Shown: positions 54,215 to 64,000, counted from the stretch's first letter. The stretch is DNA of 64,000 nucleotides from Lysinibacillus telephonicus (GCF_003966145.1 NZ_RXNR01000012.1:21790-85789), one strand, 5' to 3'. Program-made: numbers and translations. The notes: a model not told the origin generated them from the letters alone.

Positions 54215-55356
54215 TACTTTTTCGCACCTTCTACAAGTAATTTCAATCCAAGGCTTGATTTTTCTTTAAAATCGTTGTTTGTTGAAGAAGCAAGATTTAT
54301 TGCACTTTGCCAATCATTGTTCATTTTTGTAAATAATTGTGTGAAAGAATCATCACTTTCATGTAATGAATCAATTGGCAGCGAATACTCGCCTAGTCCT
54401 GCCATTTGTAAAAAGTCGTTTACTTTGGTATGATACGAAACACCGATTATTGGTGTCTTAGCATCTGTAGCTAAAATAAGCGAATGTAAACGCGTTCCAA
54501 TTAGTACATCAAAGGTAGCAGATAAATCTAATATTTTCTGAGGTTTCAAATTATCATCAATAATTGATGTGTTAGCAACATGCTTCATTTTGCTTTGAAT
54601 ATCTTTTGTAACATCTGCATCCTGAGGATATTTCGTTGCAAAAAATGTGATTTCTACATTAAATGTTTCAATCAATTTATCTAAATTTTTTGCCATACCG
54701 TCAATGTAGTTGTTATAAAGTGTTTCATTTCCCGTTGGCCAGTAAGAAGCATTATAGTATGGTACAGCTGTTACCCCTACTTTTTTAGGAGCATCACTGT
54801 AACCTGCACGCTCTATTTCTAAACTAAACGCCGGGTCCCCAATTACATGCACATCACGTTTTACGCCAATTTCTTTTAGCAACTGCTGTGATTTTGGATC
54901 ACGAACAGAAATATTTTGGGCATGTTTTGCCATGTAGCGAATAAACCATTTTCCTAAGCCAGTATTTAAAGGACCTGCTCCACAACCATAGACAACATAT
55001 GGTACGCGTGAATTCTTCGCCATCATAGCATAAGAACCGTAAAGAGGAGCTTCTCGCTTATACAAATCCATTAAAATACCGCCGCCGCCAATAACAACAA
55101 AATCTAATGTTTTTACAACCTCAACATTTTCTTTATACGTTTTAAAGAATGTTTTTGCTGCATTTCCATTTTTGTAATAAAGCGGGTAGCTTTCTACACC
55201 ATAATGTTCTGCTGTTTGCTTCGGATTATTGCTAAACACCGTAATATCTTTTGTTTCTATATCAAATGCTTTTTGGAGCTGGCGGATAATGCTAAGTAAA
55301 ATTGCCTCATCCCCATTGTTATCATTGCCATAGTTTCCTACAATACCTATTTTCAC
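54214..55356 (-). CDS. csaB: Polysaccharide pyruvyl transferase CsaB
   Basis: The 380-residue protein has GNYGNDNNGDEAIL at the N-terminus, DFVVIGGGGILMD (near 85) and IGTRLHSLILA (near 280), the pyruvyl-transferase hallmarks. CsaB adds a ketal pyruvate to the secondary wall polymer, which SLH domains require for anchoring. The two SLH proteins and SecA2-SlaP in this window fit. Confidence 0.92.
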   Translation of the reverse strand: MKIGIVGNYGNDNNGDEAILLSIIRQLQKAFDIETKDITVFSNNPKQTAEHYGVESYPLYYKNGNAAKTFFKTYKENVEVVKTLDFVVIGGGGILMDLYKREAPLYGSYAMMAKNSRVPYVVYGCGAGPLNTGLGKWFIRYMAKHAQNISVRDPKSQQLLKEIGVKRDVHVIGDPAFSLEIERAGYSDAPKKVGVTAVPYYNASYWPTGNETLYNNYIDGMAKNLDKLIETFNVEITFFATKYPQDADVTKDIQSKMKHVANTSIIDDNLKPQKILDLSATFDVLIGTRLHSLILATDAKTPIIGVSYHTKVNDFLQMAGLGEYSLPIDSLHESDDSFTQLFTKMNNDWQSAINLASSTNNDFKEKSSLGLKLLVEGAKK

Positions 55357-55663
55357 TTATTTCTCATCCTTTTATGTTTCAACTTTTTCTTCATCAAATT
55401 GGTGTATTACACTCTATAACCAATGCCAATTCATTGCAATAATTATAGGTGATTTTAAAATTATATTTTCAATTTAGAGTATAGCATATCACCTATTGTA
55501 AATACCCTTTTACAAACGAAATTTGACAACCAAAAGTTTCAAAACTGTATGAAAGCCATTCTAGAATCGGTGCCGCTAGTATTGGAATCACCTCATGCAC
55601 ACTAACAAAGTAAAAGGCTGTTCAGATTCGATCTCTGAACAGCCCTTTTTAACGAATTCTTTT
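55357..55663. other. Intergenic region, csaB / SLH glycosidase
   Basis: It holds the terminator of the SLH glycosidase and must contain the csaB promoter, which was not clearly recognised. Confidence 0.5.
55612..55650. terminator. Terminator after the SLH glycosidase gene
   Basis: An 11-bp stem (GGCTGTTCAGA to TCTGAACAGCC) has T runs on both strands, 14 bases from the stop. Confidence 0.9.
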
Positions 55664-58426
55664 TTATTTCGTCATCGCACGATACAAGAATAGACTGAAG
55701 TGTACACGCGACACTGCAACTCCCGGCTTATACGTATTATCCTCATAACCAGTTGTAATATTATTTGCAGCTAGTGTATGAACATAATCGTAATACCATT
55801 GCTCTTTACTTACATCTTTGAATTTTGAAGTAGTTGTTCCTGTTAAATCATACGCTTCAACTAAAATTTTCGCCATTTGTGCACGTGTTAATTTTGATTC
55901 AGGATCAAATGAACTAGAATCTTTTCCACTCATAATTCCTGCATTAACAATGGCTGCAATTTCTTTGTAATATGGATGACTTGTTGGAACATCCTTGAAA
56001 CCAGGGTTTTTCACATTTGTTGTATCAAGCTTTAAGGCACGAGCTAATAAAACTGCTGCATGTGATCGTGTTAAAGCATTTGTAGGTTTAAATGATCCGT
56101 CTGTATAACCATTAATAAACCCGCGATCAACTAAGTACTTAATTTCATCTTTATTAACATTTTCATTGCTTACATCTGTGAAAATTGGTTCTTCATAAGA
56201 TGTTTTATATACTGCTTGTAATTTATCAAAGTAAACTGTTCCTGCTTTTTGTTTCGAAACAGTTGGTTGTGCTAGATAAATTGATTCAAATGAAACTGGT
56301 CTAGCAATATCATTTGAAATAGGTGCTTCGATATACTTCCATCCTGTCCATGTTTGGCCATTTTCTGCTGTAAAATCAACTGGATGTCTTTCTCCTGATG
56401 CGTCACGTATATATCCTCTTACCCATGTCTCCTTGCCGTCACCATACATCCAAACTCCGATTTTCAATGGATTTCCTGGTAATTTAACTAAGGAATTCAA
56501 ACGTAAATATGTTGCGGCAGTACCTGATTGATTTCCTGTCATATCATAAGAAAGCTTAATTGAATATTTGCCTTCTTTACCATATTGTTTTGAATCAATT
56601 GCTGTATGACTTCCTTTAGATAATGCAGTTTCTATGCGCCAATCAGCGGCTTTTTCAAAATTATTGATTGCAAAAGTAGTACCTGTATACGTTTCTTTTA
56701 CTTCGATATCTTTTGAAACAGTTTTAGTACCTAAAGTAGCTACAATCTTCCCTTTGCCGTATTTACCATTTGATTTAAATAAACCTGTACTGCTAATTGT
56801 TCCGATATCACCTTCTACCTCCCATTTTAATTGTGAAGGCGAGTATACTAAATTGTTACCTTTCGCATCTTTTGCAGTAGCAGTAAACTTCATTGTTGCA
56901 CTTGGCTCAATGCTTGTACTATCTGAAGAGATTGATAGAGTTGAAGGTGCATCAACTACATCAAATGAAATTGTTTGTGCTGCGTTGCCGTTTTGTACTG
57001 TTAAACGCTCAGAACCTGCTTTAACAGCAGTATAGCTAAGACCGCTCACTTCAACTAGGTTTTGTTGAGGAGTAATAGTAAAGTCCTCGTTGCGAATTGT
57101 TACTGGGTTATAATGTTCGTCCATTAAGTATTCCGGCGTTAAAGTAACCTTTGAGCCTACTAACATAGAACCTACTTGGTCTCTTGTCACTTTTAAAATC
57201 GTTGGTGTACCTGTAGTACCCGTACTTACCGCTTCAAGAATAGCTGAAACTCTACGTTGTGATCCGCCTGATGGACTATTCGCTAACACTACTGTATTGC
57301 TTCCATATTTACGGATTCCCATAGTAGTGGAGCCACCGCCATCTAGGTTAATTGCACGGTCTACACCTAGCTTTGATAAGTAAGTTGCAAATTGCGCAAT
57401 CGTCATTCCTTTGTCAACCGTTATTAAATGCACTGTTTTTTTGTCAGCACTAATTGCAACAGCCGTTCGAGGAGTAACTTGTCTTGCACGCGAACTTGAT
57501 GTATCCATTGTAATATTAACTTTGCCATCATAGATTAATAAAGGTCCGCTAGCCATAATATATTCGGCATCTTGCCATTTTTGATTAATATTAAATGAAA
57601 CTGAAATTTGTTCCCCAATTTTAATATTTTTAAATTTTTCAAGCATAGTCCCATTTACAGATAGGACAAATCCATTACGTGGAATTGTTGATTTTGTTGC
57701 ATCACCATATTGACGAATCGATTTCACCGTACCTGTTAATGTTTGTCCAAATTTTGTAGCTGAAACAGTTTCAGGTGTTTCAACAATGAATTCCATACCA
57801 AATTCATTTGTCGGTGTTTTTGAACTATGGTGCTGTGGTGTATAAACAATTCCTTGGTTGGCATCTCTTGTTTTATTTACACCGTTAATCTCAATATTTT
57901 GACCGTTGTATTGAACGATAATATCGCTATTATAGTAATCAATTTCAGCATTCCCATTTGCAGTGATCCCAAAGGCAATCGGTTCACTTACATAGTATCC
58001 TTTTGAACTAGAAAGAACTTCTGGTGTTACAATCGTATTATATTGGGAGATTAAATACATTGGGTACCCATCACCCATATTGAAGAAGTTGGCATTAATT
58101 GCACCAACGACACGATTCCCCTCTTTTGAATCACTATTTGCACGATTTGTAAGTGTCATCACTGAATTAATAGGAGAAGGAACACTTAGTTTTAACTTTG
58201 TATAAGGATTCGATAAATCTACTTGTAAATGATTCACTGGTTTACTTGAATATGTATAATTTGAATACTTTACTCCTTGTGAAACTGGATATGAATCATT
58301 GGTTGTTTGAAAGGCGTATCCTTTATTCCCTCCAACCAGTACAAACGTTACAGCGAGTAAAAAACTTAAAACTACTGTTATCTTCTTTTTCATAATGCGT
58401 ATGCTTCTATATTTATGACGAAGCAA
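55664..58426 (-). CDS. SLH-anchored phosphodiester glycosidase (NAGPA domain)
   Basis: The frame opens at TTG 58426, which has GAGG 8 bases upstream; the ATG at 58393 (MKKKITVV) is an alternative with no clear site. A signal peptide is followed by a NAGPA-type domain (about 170-400; INANFFNMGDGYP, DRAINLDGGGSTTM), Ig-like modules (about 400-590), a carbohydrate-binding-like region (about 595-740) and three C-terminal SLH domains (FTDVSNENVNKDEIKYL and GFKDVPTSHPYYKEIAAI repeats). It probably trims phosphodiester-linked sugars on the S-layer or wall. Confidence 0.88.
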   Translation of the reverse strand: MLRHKYRSIRIMKKKITVVLSFLLAVTFVLVGGNKGYAFQTTNDSYPVSQGVKYSNYTYSSKPVNHLQVDLSNPYTKLKLSVPSPINSVMTLTNRANSDSKEGNRVVGAINANFFNMGDGYPMYLISQYNTIVTPEVLSSSKGYYVSEPIAFGITANGNAEIDYYNSDIIVQYNGQNIEINGVNKTRDANQGIVYTPQHHSSKTPTNEFGMEFIVETPETVSATKFGQTLTGTVKSIRQYGDATKSTIPRNGFVLSVNGTMLEKFKNIKIGEQISVSFNINQKWQDAEYIMASGPLLIYDGKVNITMDTSSSRARQVTPRTAVAISADKKTVHLITVDKGMTIAQFATYLSKLGVDRAINLDGGGSTTMGIRKYGSNTVVLANSPSGGSQRRVSAILEAVSTGTTGTPTILKVTRDQVGSMLVGSKVTLTPEYLMDEHYNPVTIRNEDFTITPQQNLVEVSGLSYTAVKAGSERLTVQNGNAAQTISFDVVDAPSTLSISSDSTSIEPSATMKFTATAKDAKGNNLVYSPSQLKWEVEGDIGTISSTGLFKSNGKYGKGKIVATLGTKTVSKDIEVKETYTGTTFAINNFEKAADWRIETALSKGSHTAIDSKQYGKEGKYSIKLSYDMTGNQSGTAATYLRLNSLVKLPGNPLKIGVWMYGDGKETWVRGYIRDASGERHPVDFTAENGQTWTGWKYIEAPISNDIARPVSFESIYLAQPTVSKQKAGTVYFDKLQAVYKTSYEEPIFTDVSNENVNKDEIKYLVDRGFINGYTDGSFKPTNALTRSHAAVLLARALKLDTTNVKNPGFKDVPTSHPYYKEIAAIVNAGIMSGKDSSSFDPESKLTRAQMAKILVEAYDLTGTTTSKFKDVSKEQWYYDYVHTLAANNITTGYEDNTYKPGVAVSRVHFSLFLYRAMTK

Positions 58427-58610
58427 TCCACCATCCTCTCAAATTCCTTATATGTTTAAAGATAACAAATTTTCTATTCTTATTCTATAAATCTATTGTT
58501 ACAATTCAATAATTAATCTATTACATATCACCTACGAAAAAAAAAGCAGCTCCCTATGTAAGAACTGCTACGAACAATTTTATAAATTATAGTATCCTGA
58601 AACTTACATA

Positions 58611-58647
58611 CTAAAAGGACAGCCCTTAAAAAGAACTGCCCCTTTAG
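58611..58647 (-). terminator. Probable terminator of the O-antigen-ligase-like gene
   Basis: AAAGG and CAG arms pair with CTG and CCTTT with mismatches. The following T tract is short. Confidence 0.4.
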
Positions 58648-58657
58648 AATTTTATAT

Positions 58658-60148
58658 TTAATTTGACTGTTCTCGTTCAGTTTTGCTTAATTCTAACATC
58701 GGGTAATAATTTCGCACCACAGAGTAAATTGCAAGCAACATGAAGAAGAACATCGTATATACTTTTAATTCCCAAATGTTGTAAACACATCCTGCTGCAC
58801 TAGTTGCAAACCATAATGCAAACATATATTGGCCAAATGTAGTTTTTCGATCCTTCCAGAACATCCAAAGCATTGTTAGTAAGAAGCCAGCAAAAAGGAT
58901 AACCCCTATTGCACCTGTTTCAGCAATAATTTGAATGTATTGATTATCTGAGTAGAAGTTTTTACCGCCATAAATATCAGAACGGATTTCATACTTCTCA
59001 TAAATCGGTGAATCGTATGACAATGTTGCTGAACCACCAAATGTCCCAAATCCAGTACCTGTTACTGGGTAATCGGCAAATACCTCAAATCCTTTTTTAA
59101 TATAGAAGAAACGTCCACTTTCGTTCATTAACTCCAAGTTTTCTGAATCAAACGTTGCATCAAATCGACTTTTAAAACCACCAACCGTAACTTCTCTTCC
59201 TTCAGGATTTTCAATGCCAATTGATTGCATGATGATTAATGTTAAATTTACAGGTGCATAGACAAAAATAATCGCTGCAATTCCTGTAATTACGAATTGT
59301 TTTAAAAGCTTCCATTTTCTCGAAATCAATACAAAGAATAGAACAAAGACAAAAGTTGAAATCCAAGTTCCACGTGATAACGTTAAAAGAAGCAACCCTG
59401 CAGATGCCACTTGCGAGATAATTAATATGATCTTATATTGCCCATCTTTATAAGCCCATCGAAGGAAAAATGCAGCACCTATTGCAAAGAACATAATAAG
59501 TGATAATGTATTTGGATTATTTACTAGTCCATAAATACGAACTACGTTTGTGGAAGATAACACTTTGTCAGACCATGCTTCAGGCATCCACATTGTACGC
59601 AGCGATAATTTTTCAACAATCCCTTGTACTACTAATATCAAACTTGAAAATACCGTAACCCATGCAAGCTTCACAAAGAAGTTACGCGGTAAATAGCTGC
59701 GACTTAGAATGTAATATAATAAATACATAATGATAAATGTACGTACTTGGAAAATAATCGCATTAATTGATACACCTGTGAAATAACCAATAATTGCACC
59801 AAAAACTAAAAAGATAAAGAAAAACCATTCAAACTTTTTAAAATGAAACCATGTTTTCCAATTTTTCAAATTAAATAATAATAATCGGAAAAGAACAACA
59901 AATGTTATTAAGTCTCCGATTAATTTCATTCCTGCATTTATCTCAATAAAGAATGAGCGGAAGATTACATATGGAATTAATACCACTAAGCTTTGGAATG
60001 GTTTAAAGAAAGCAAACAAAGCAAAGAAAATGGATGTGCTTATTAATGCTATGGTAGATGGCAAAAGCGTAGCAGCAATCATTACAGCAGCTGCTAATAT
60101 AATCTCAAGCCACTCTTTTTTTCTTATTTCCGTAGAAATGTCTTTCAT
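58658..60148 (-). CDS. O-antigen ligase / Wzy-like polymerase
   Basis: The 496-residue protein has about 12 membrane segments and a large outer loop (about 320-400) containing NESGRFFYIKKGFEVFADYPVTG and GTGFGTFGG, the Wzy_C pattern. It probably polymerises or ligates a surface glycan, which may be the wall polymer handled by CsaB and the LCP proteins. Confidence 0.83.
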   Translation of the reverse strand: MKDISTEIRKKEWLEIILAAAVMIAATLLPSTIALISTSIFFALFAFFKPFQSLVVLIPYVIFRSFFIEINAGMKLIGDLITFVVLFRLLLFNLKNWKTWFHFKKFEWFFFIFLVFGAIIGYFTGVSINAIIFQVRTFIIMYLLYYILSRSYLPRNFFVKLAWVTVFSSLILVVQGIVEKLSLRTMWMPEAWSDKVLSSTNVVRIYGLVNNPNTLSLIMFFAIGAAFFLRWAYKDGQYKIILIISQVASAGLLLLTLSRGTWISTFVFVLFFVLISRKWKLLKQFVITGIAAIIFVYAPVNLTLIIMQSIGIENPEGREVTVGGFKSRFDATFDSENLELMNESGRFFYIKKGFEVFADYPVTGTGFGTFGGSATLSYDSPIYEKYEIRSDIYGGKNFYSDNQYIQIIAETGAIGVILFAGFLLTMLWMFWKDRKTTFGQYMFALWFATSAAGCVYNIWELKVYTMFFFMLLAIYSVVRNYYPMLELSKTEREQSN

Positions 60149-60339
60149 TGAATTGTCTATCCTCTCTATTTAAATCTATTTCAACGATTCATCTCGCTTT
60201 ATCTGTATTTAGTTTACGACGAATTTAAGTATAATATGGATGCAAGTTTATTACAAACCTTTTAATAGTCTTATTTTCTCTATCTTTCTTCTAACAATAT
60301 TGGTAAAATAAGAGCGTTAAGGAAGGGGTGTAAAATATA

Positions 60340-62352
60340 GTGGTCAAAAAAATATTAGGATTACTATTTTCTACTATATTACTAATATCCTTTGTGGTAC
60401 CAAATATCTCCTACGCAAATGATATTAGTAATCATCAGATGAAAACCGAATTAACCTACTTCGCGAATAAAGGTGTTATATTACCTGATGAAAAAGGCAA
60501 TTATAACCCAAATCGTGATGTAACTCGTGGAGAATTTGCAGCATATATTGCTCGTGCTTTGGAGCTGCCCAACTCATCTAAATATACATTTAAAGATTTA
60601 AAGAGTGGGACACGATTAACCCAAGAAATTCAAAATGCTGCAGCTGTTAATATTTTAAGCGGGTACCCGGATGGTACATTTAAACCAAATCAAAAAATAA
60701 CACGTCAGCAAATGGCTGGTATGTTATATAAAGCTTTGCGTTACTTAGATGTTCCTTTAAATAAGGCTCCTTTAACGTTTAAAGATAACTATAAAATTAG
60801 TTCTTCTTTTACAGACGCTATAGCTAACTCTGTTTATTATAACATTATCCGCGGTGATCATACTGCAAATGGTGTGTATTTCAAACCAAAAGAATCTGCA
60901 ACAATTGCGCATGCAGCAGCTTTCATTTACCGTACGCTCGCAGTTGCTGACAAATATGGACCACAGGATGAAGAAGATGATGATCAGCCAACGCAAGAAC
61001 CAGGAGATTCGAATTCATCAAGTTACTATATTGGGAAAGTTTCGAAAGGGACTATCACTAAAAACCCAACTATTTATACAACTTATGAACAAGCGCTAAC
61101 AGCATATAATGCTTCATCAGGTGATGTAAACTTGATTTTAAAAGGCGACAAAATTGTCAAGATGTCTAGTGGACTAGCTTACGCTGCCGATACGACAGCA
61201 AATACAACTTCTGTTTACTATAATAAAAATTTTACAAATCAAATCACTTACATTACTGAAGGCCGTGAGTTGAAGTATAACGGAACGTCTTCAACTGGTG
61301 AATATATAATTGTTCAAGTTGGAGATATCGTAGGTTATGCAAAGCCTTCCGATGTTAATTTAGTACCAGCTAGTTTAATTGAGGGTCGAGACGAATACTA
61401 CGTGGAAGATTCTCTATTAACACACCGAATTTACAACCATGTAAAAGGTGCATATGAAGGGAAATATACAGTTGGACCAGCTCCATCATTTATGCAATCA
61501 GGTGCAACTTACTACAGCTTTGACGGAGTTCATTTCTATAACTCTAGTGATAAATTAGTAGGAACATACTTCCCTTACTTCCAATTCGCTTCAGTTCGCA
61601 AACCAAGCAACTATACGGCTGAAGAATTGGACAACATTATTATTTCGGAGCTAGAAAATCGTGAAGCTTTTGGCGGTGCACAATATAAAGATGCAACAAC
61701 AAAATCTAAATTAATTGGATTAGGCAGCTTCTTGAAAGAAATGGAAAAGGCTGAGCATATTAATGCATTATTCGTATTAGCAGCTGCAATTCACGAAAGT
61801 AATTATGGTATGAGTGCCAATGCTCAAACGAAAAACAATCTTTTCGGAATTAAAGTTTATGATGGCGACGTTCAACAAGGAGAAAAATACAAGGCTCCTG
61901 CAGATAGTGTGAAAGCATTTGTAGTACACTACATGCAAGAAAGATACGTTCCTCAAAGTGCACTATATCCATTTGGAGCAGTTCCAGGTAATAAAACAAC
62001 CGGTATTAACGTTTATTATGCTTCTGACCCACATTGGGGAAGCAAAATTGCGGGCCATATGTACCGAATTGATTCTAAGTACGGTAAAAAGGATTATGGT
62101 GTAGGTAAAATTGGCATGGTATTAACTGGCTCAGGATCAGTAAACACACGCTTGGAACCTTCAACAAGTAGTCCATTAGCATATTCCTACAGACAGAAAA
62201 ATTCAGGTGAATTAGAACAACTAGGATACCCAGTTATCATAGTTGACGAAACACAAGCTTCTGATGGCACTTGGTACAAAGTATACTCTGATGATAATAA
62301 AATCGCAGAATACGTTTGGATCCGTTCTGATTTAGTAGAAGTGTTGGATTAG
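60340..62352 (+). CDS. SLH-anchored N-acetylglucosaminidase
   Basis: The frame starts at GTG 60340 behind GGAAGGGG. The 670-residue protein has a signal peptide (about 1-27), three N-terminal SLH domains (about 30-205; GYPDGTFKPNQKITRQQMAG), an acidic linker (QDEEDDDQ), SH3-like segments, a glucosaminidase domain (about 450-580; AAAIHESNYGMS, NNLFGIK) and a C-terminal SH3-like domain. It should cut glycan strands of the wall while held at the S-layer. Confidence 0.9.
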   Translation: MVKKILGLLFSTILLISFVVPNISYANDISNHQMKTELTYFANKGVILPDEKGNYNPNRDVTRGEFAAYIARALELPNSSKYTFKDLKSGTRLTQEIQNAAAVNILSGYPDGTFKPNQKITRQQMAGMLYKALRYLDVPLNKAPLTFKDNYKISSSFTDAIANSVYYNIIRGDHTANGVYFKPKESATIAHAAAFIYRTLAVADKYGPQDEEDDDQPTQEPGDSNSSSYYIGKVSKGTITKNPTIYTTYEQALTAYNASSGDVNLILKGDKIVKMSSGLAYAADTTANTTSVYYNKNFTNQITYITEGRELKYNGTSSTGEYIIVQVGDIVGYAKPSDVNLVPASLIEGRDEYYVEDSLLTHRIYNHVKGAYEGKYTVGPAPSFMQSGATYYSFDGVHFYNSSDKLVGTYFPYFQFASVRKPSNYTAEELDNIIISELENREAFGGAQYKDATTKSKLIGLGSFLKEMEKAEHINALFVLAAAIHESNYGMSANAQTKNNLFGIKVYDGDVQQGEKYKAPADSVKAFVVHYMQERYVPQSALYPFGAVPGNKTTGINVYYASDPHWGSKIAGHMYRIDSKYGKKDYGVGKIGMVLTGSGSVNTRLEPSTSSPLAYSYRQKNSGELEQLGYPVIIVDETQASDGTWYKVYSDDNKIAEYVWIRSDLVEVLD

Positions 62353-62415
62353 TACTTTAATAGTCTCATAGAGCAAGTTTCATTTTATGAGCATGTTGAA
62401 GTAAAATAAGAAATA

Positions 62416-62460
62416 AAGGACTTCCTTAAGCTTTTGATGCTGGAGGAAGTCCTTTTTTTA
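62416..62460 (+). terminator. Terminator after the SLH glucosaminidase
   Basis: An 11-bp stem AAGGACTTCCT/AGGAAGTCCTT is followed by T7. Confidence 0.93.
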
Positions 62461-62494
62461 TTGAGAAATTTTGTGAGTTTTATGGAGCTTTAAT

Positions 62495-62740
62495 TTACGT
62501 GAATTGTTTTTTACGTGGTTTTACTTATTATTTACGCGGTTTGCTCGTACTTTTACGTGCTTTGCTCATATTTTTACGCGCTTTGGTCTTGTTTTTACGC
62601 GGTTTCGATTTTTTACGCGCTTTTACTTATTATTTACGCGGTTTGCTCGTACTTTTAAGTGCTTTAATCTATTTTTTACGCGGTTCTGACCTATTTTTAA
62701 GCGGTTTCTATTTTTTAAGCGTTTTTACCCAACTTTATAC
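62495..62740. repeat. Second 21-bp/102-bp nested repeat array
   Basis: TTTACGCG-type cores recur about every 21 bp; a longer block (TTTACGCGGTTTGCTCG) starts at 62531 and again at 62633, a 102-bp period. This is the motif of the 12.4-13.0 kb array on the other strand. It fills the convergent gap before the NERD gene. Confidence 0.85.
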
Positions 62741-62762
62741 GAATTTATTTTAAGAGATTCCT

Positions 62763-63749
62763 TCATATATTAATTCGTACTATTTCCTTGACGTTATTTC
62801 CATTCTCCTTAATAGATTCGTTTGTAAAATCTGGCGGAATCGTATATACTCTTCCTTTTTTATTCCCTTCGAAAGGCAAGTTTAATCGAGTTAAAATTCT
62901 TGCTGCTATATCTTGTGAAGGAATATTAAAAAAAGTTCTAAATTCTTTATTTCTAATTTTATTGTCTATTAATAAACGATAGTCCTTCAAACCGGTGAAG
63001 AGGACTTCTTTCCCCTTCTTCCCACAGTTATTACAAATCCAATTTCCATGGTAATATTTCATTGGTTGTTTATGATTACAGTTATCACAAATCATTCCCC
63101 TTAATAATTTATCTGTCTCTAGCTCAAATCTCCAAATCCGTGGATTGTGATGTTTTATTAATAATTCTACAGTTTCATTCAATCTTTTTGGTGAAATATT
63201 ATAATTGGAATATTTTTTAGTAAGAAGTTCTATATGTTGGTGTATGCCACTTGCATGAAAAATAGGGATATTTCCAGGTGTATTCCCAATTATTGTTGAA
63301 GAGTTTGATATAACAATTGCATATTCAATAGGTATTTTTAAATTGAAACTTTGAAGATATCTGGCATGACGAAGAACTTGATCGATTGGATTATAAAATC
63401 CTTCTTTACTTCCATCATTTCGTGTTCTTAAGAATTGATGTTTCTCATACTCAAAATCAAGATGCCCACTGATATTCTTAATCTCTAGTATTAATAAAAA
63501 ATTTGGACAGATATATAATGTATCTATTTGATGGTTTTGCAGTTCTAAATTGTGTAATAAATAATGTGATTTGTGAGTATTTATTTGACTCCATTCTTTA
63601 TCAACTTTTTGTTCCCCATCGTATCCTGACTTTGTACGAAAGTAAATATCATTGTAATAATCATAATTTGGATCATTATCAGGTAATCTACGTAAAATTG
63701 CTTCTAAAACCTCTAATTTTTTTGGTTTTTCACGTGCAAGAATTATCAA
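62763..63749 (-). CDS. NERD-domain protein with zinc ribbon
   Basis: The 328-residue protein has an N-terminal NERD (nuclease-related) domain (about 40-150; LYICPNFLLILEIKNISGHLDF) and a C-terminal four-Cys zinc ribbon (MICDNCNHK then WICNNCGKK, about 225-250). NERD folds resemble restriction-type nucleases and are linked to DNA processing. No partner gene is visible. Confidence 0.82.
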   Translation of the reverse strand: MIILAREKPKKLEVLEAILRRLPDNDPNYDYYNDIYFRTKSGYDGEQKVDKEWSQINTHKSHYLLHNLELQNHQIDTLYICPNFLLILEIKNISGHLDFEYEKHQFLRTRNDGSKEGFYNPIDQVLRHARYLQSFNLKIPIEYAIVISNSSTIIGNTPGNIPIFHASGIHQHIELLTKKYSNYNISPKRLNETVELLIKHHNPRIWRFELETDKLLRGMICDNCNHKQPMKYYHGNWICNNCGKKGKEVLFTGLKDYRLLIDNKIRNKEFRTFFNIPSQDIAARILTRLNLPFEGNKKGRVYTIPPDFTNESIKENGNNVKEIVRINI

Positions 63750-63921
63750 ATAATCACCTCTTTTTAGAGGTATTTTATACCAATTTCCCTTTGAAATTAA
63801 TAGCTTTGTAGAAAAAAATTATTTCGATAGTATTTTTATATTTAAAATTTGTAATTCATGCAAATTAGCAATAATAAGGTGTAAACGCTAAAATAGAATC
63901 AACAGAATTTGCTCATTTGGT

Positions 63922-63950
63922 TTGAACACTTTTTCACTATTCAATACACT
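63922..63950 (+). promoter_or_regulatory. Possible sigma-A promoter for the gene at the window end
   Basis: TTGAAC, 17 bases, TACACT, about 45 bases before the ATG at 63994. Confidence 0.45.
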
Positions 63951-63993
63951 TCTAGTAAACTAGTATTATTTAGTTTATTGGGAGGCTGTACTA

Positions 63994-64000
63994 ATGGAGG
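63994..64000 (+). CDS. Start of a gene cut by the window edge
   Basis: An ATG at 63994 follows GGGAGG (63980-63985) at good spacing. Only two codons are visible, so the product is unknown. Confidence 0.4.

Noticed and set aside
62499..62753. Plus-strand frames of LRG/FTRF heptads
   Set aside because: Same repeat artefact as the first array; two overlapping frames are both open, which points to composition rather than genes.

Overview
The window looks like chromosome of a motile, S-layer-bearing, low-GC Bacillales, most likely Planococcaceae (Lysinibacillus/Solibacillus-like). The reasons are the Bacillus-type order of flagellar, competence, degSU and wall genes, an accessory SecA2/SlaP pair, CsaB, and proteins with SLH domains. 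No rRNA, tRNA, CRISPR array or insertion sequence was seen.

Layout. 1-8.3 kb (minus strand): late flagellar block with a Maf-type glycosyltransferase (cut by the window edge), flagellin, CsrA, FliW, a DUF6470 protein, FlgL, FlgK, FlgN, FlgM and YvyF. Two sigma-D-like promoters are readable, and the flagellin leader carries a near-ideal CsrA hairpin. 8.5-11.5 kb: ComFC, ComFA, DegV. 11.7-12.2 kb: a lipoprotein. 12.4-13.0 kb: a nested 21-bp/~102-bp repeat array. 13.2-19.4 kb: DegU/DegS, YvyE, an LCP ligase, a split YdjM-like gene and TagO. 19.8-23.05 kb: SecA2 and SlaP, which export S-layer proteins.

23.2-44.4 kb is an AT-rich accessory stretch between secA2-slaP and the next wall genes. It has two parts, apparently separated by a terminator near 31.5 kb. 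(a) 23.2-31.0 kb is a tight minus-strand gene set that looks like an undescribed RiPP-type cluster. It holds two tandem near-identical 25/26-residue peptide genes, a PqqD-like protein, an MFS exporter, a cysteine-desulfurase-like PLP enzyme, a CPBP protease, a cupin, a nucleotidyltransferase, a thymidylate-kinase-like protein and two different orotidine-phosphate decarboxylases, with no radical SAM enzyme. (b) 31.7-44.4 kb looks like a pyrimidine-use region. It has a TRAP transporter, a dihydroorotate dehydrogenase (PyrD+PyrK), a dihydroorotase-like amidohydrolase and an N-carbamoyl-amino-acid hydrolase. That set would take orotate to dihydroorotate, then carbamoyl-aspartate, then aspartate. 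An AroM-like protein, a PucR-type regulator, an MFS transporter and a nucleoside phosphorylase accompany it.

44.6-62.4 kb returns to the cell envelope: two NlpC/P60 endopeptidases (one with a WalR-like box upstream), BrnQ, a second LCP protein, a PDZ-S41 protease, a TetR regulator, a MurJ-like flippase, a glycosyltransferase, CsaB (pyruvylates the wall polymer that SLH domains bind), an SLH-anchored phosphodiester glycosidase, an O-antigen-ligase-like polymerase and an SLH-anchored glucosaminidase. A second 21-bp/102-bp repeat array lies at 62.5-62.7 kb, followed by a NERD-domain protein and the first bases of a further gene.
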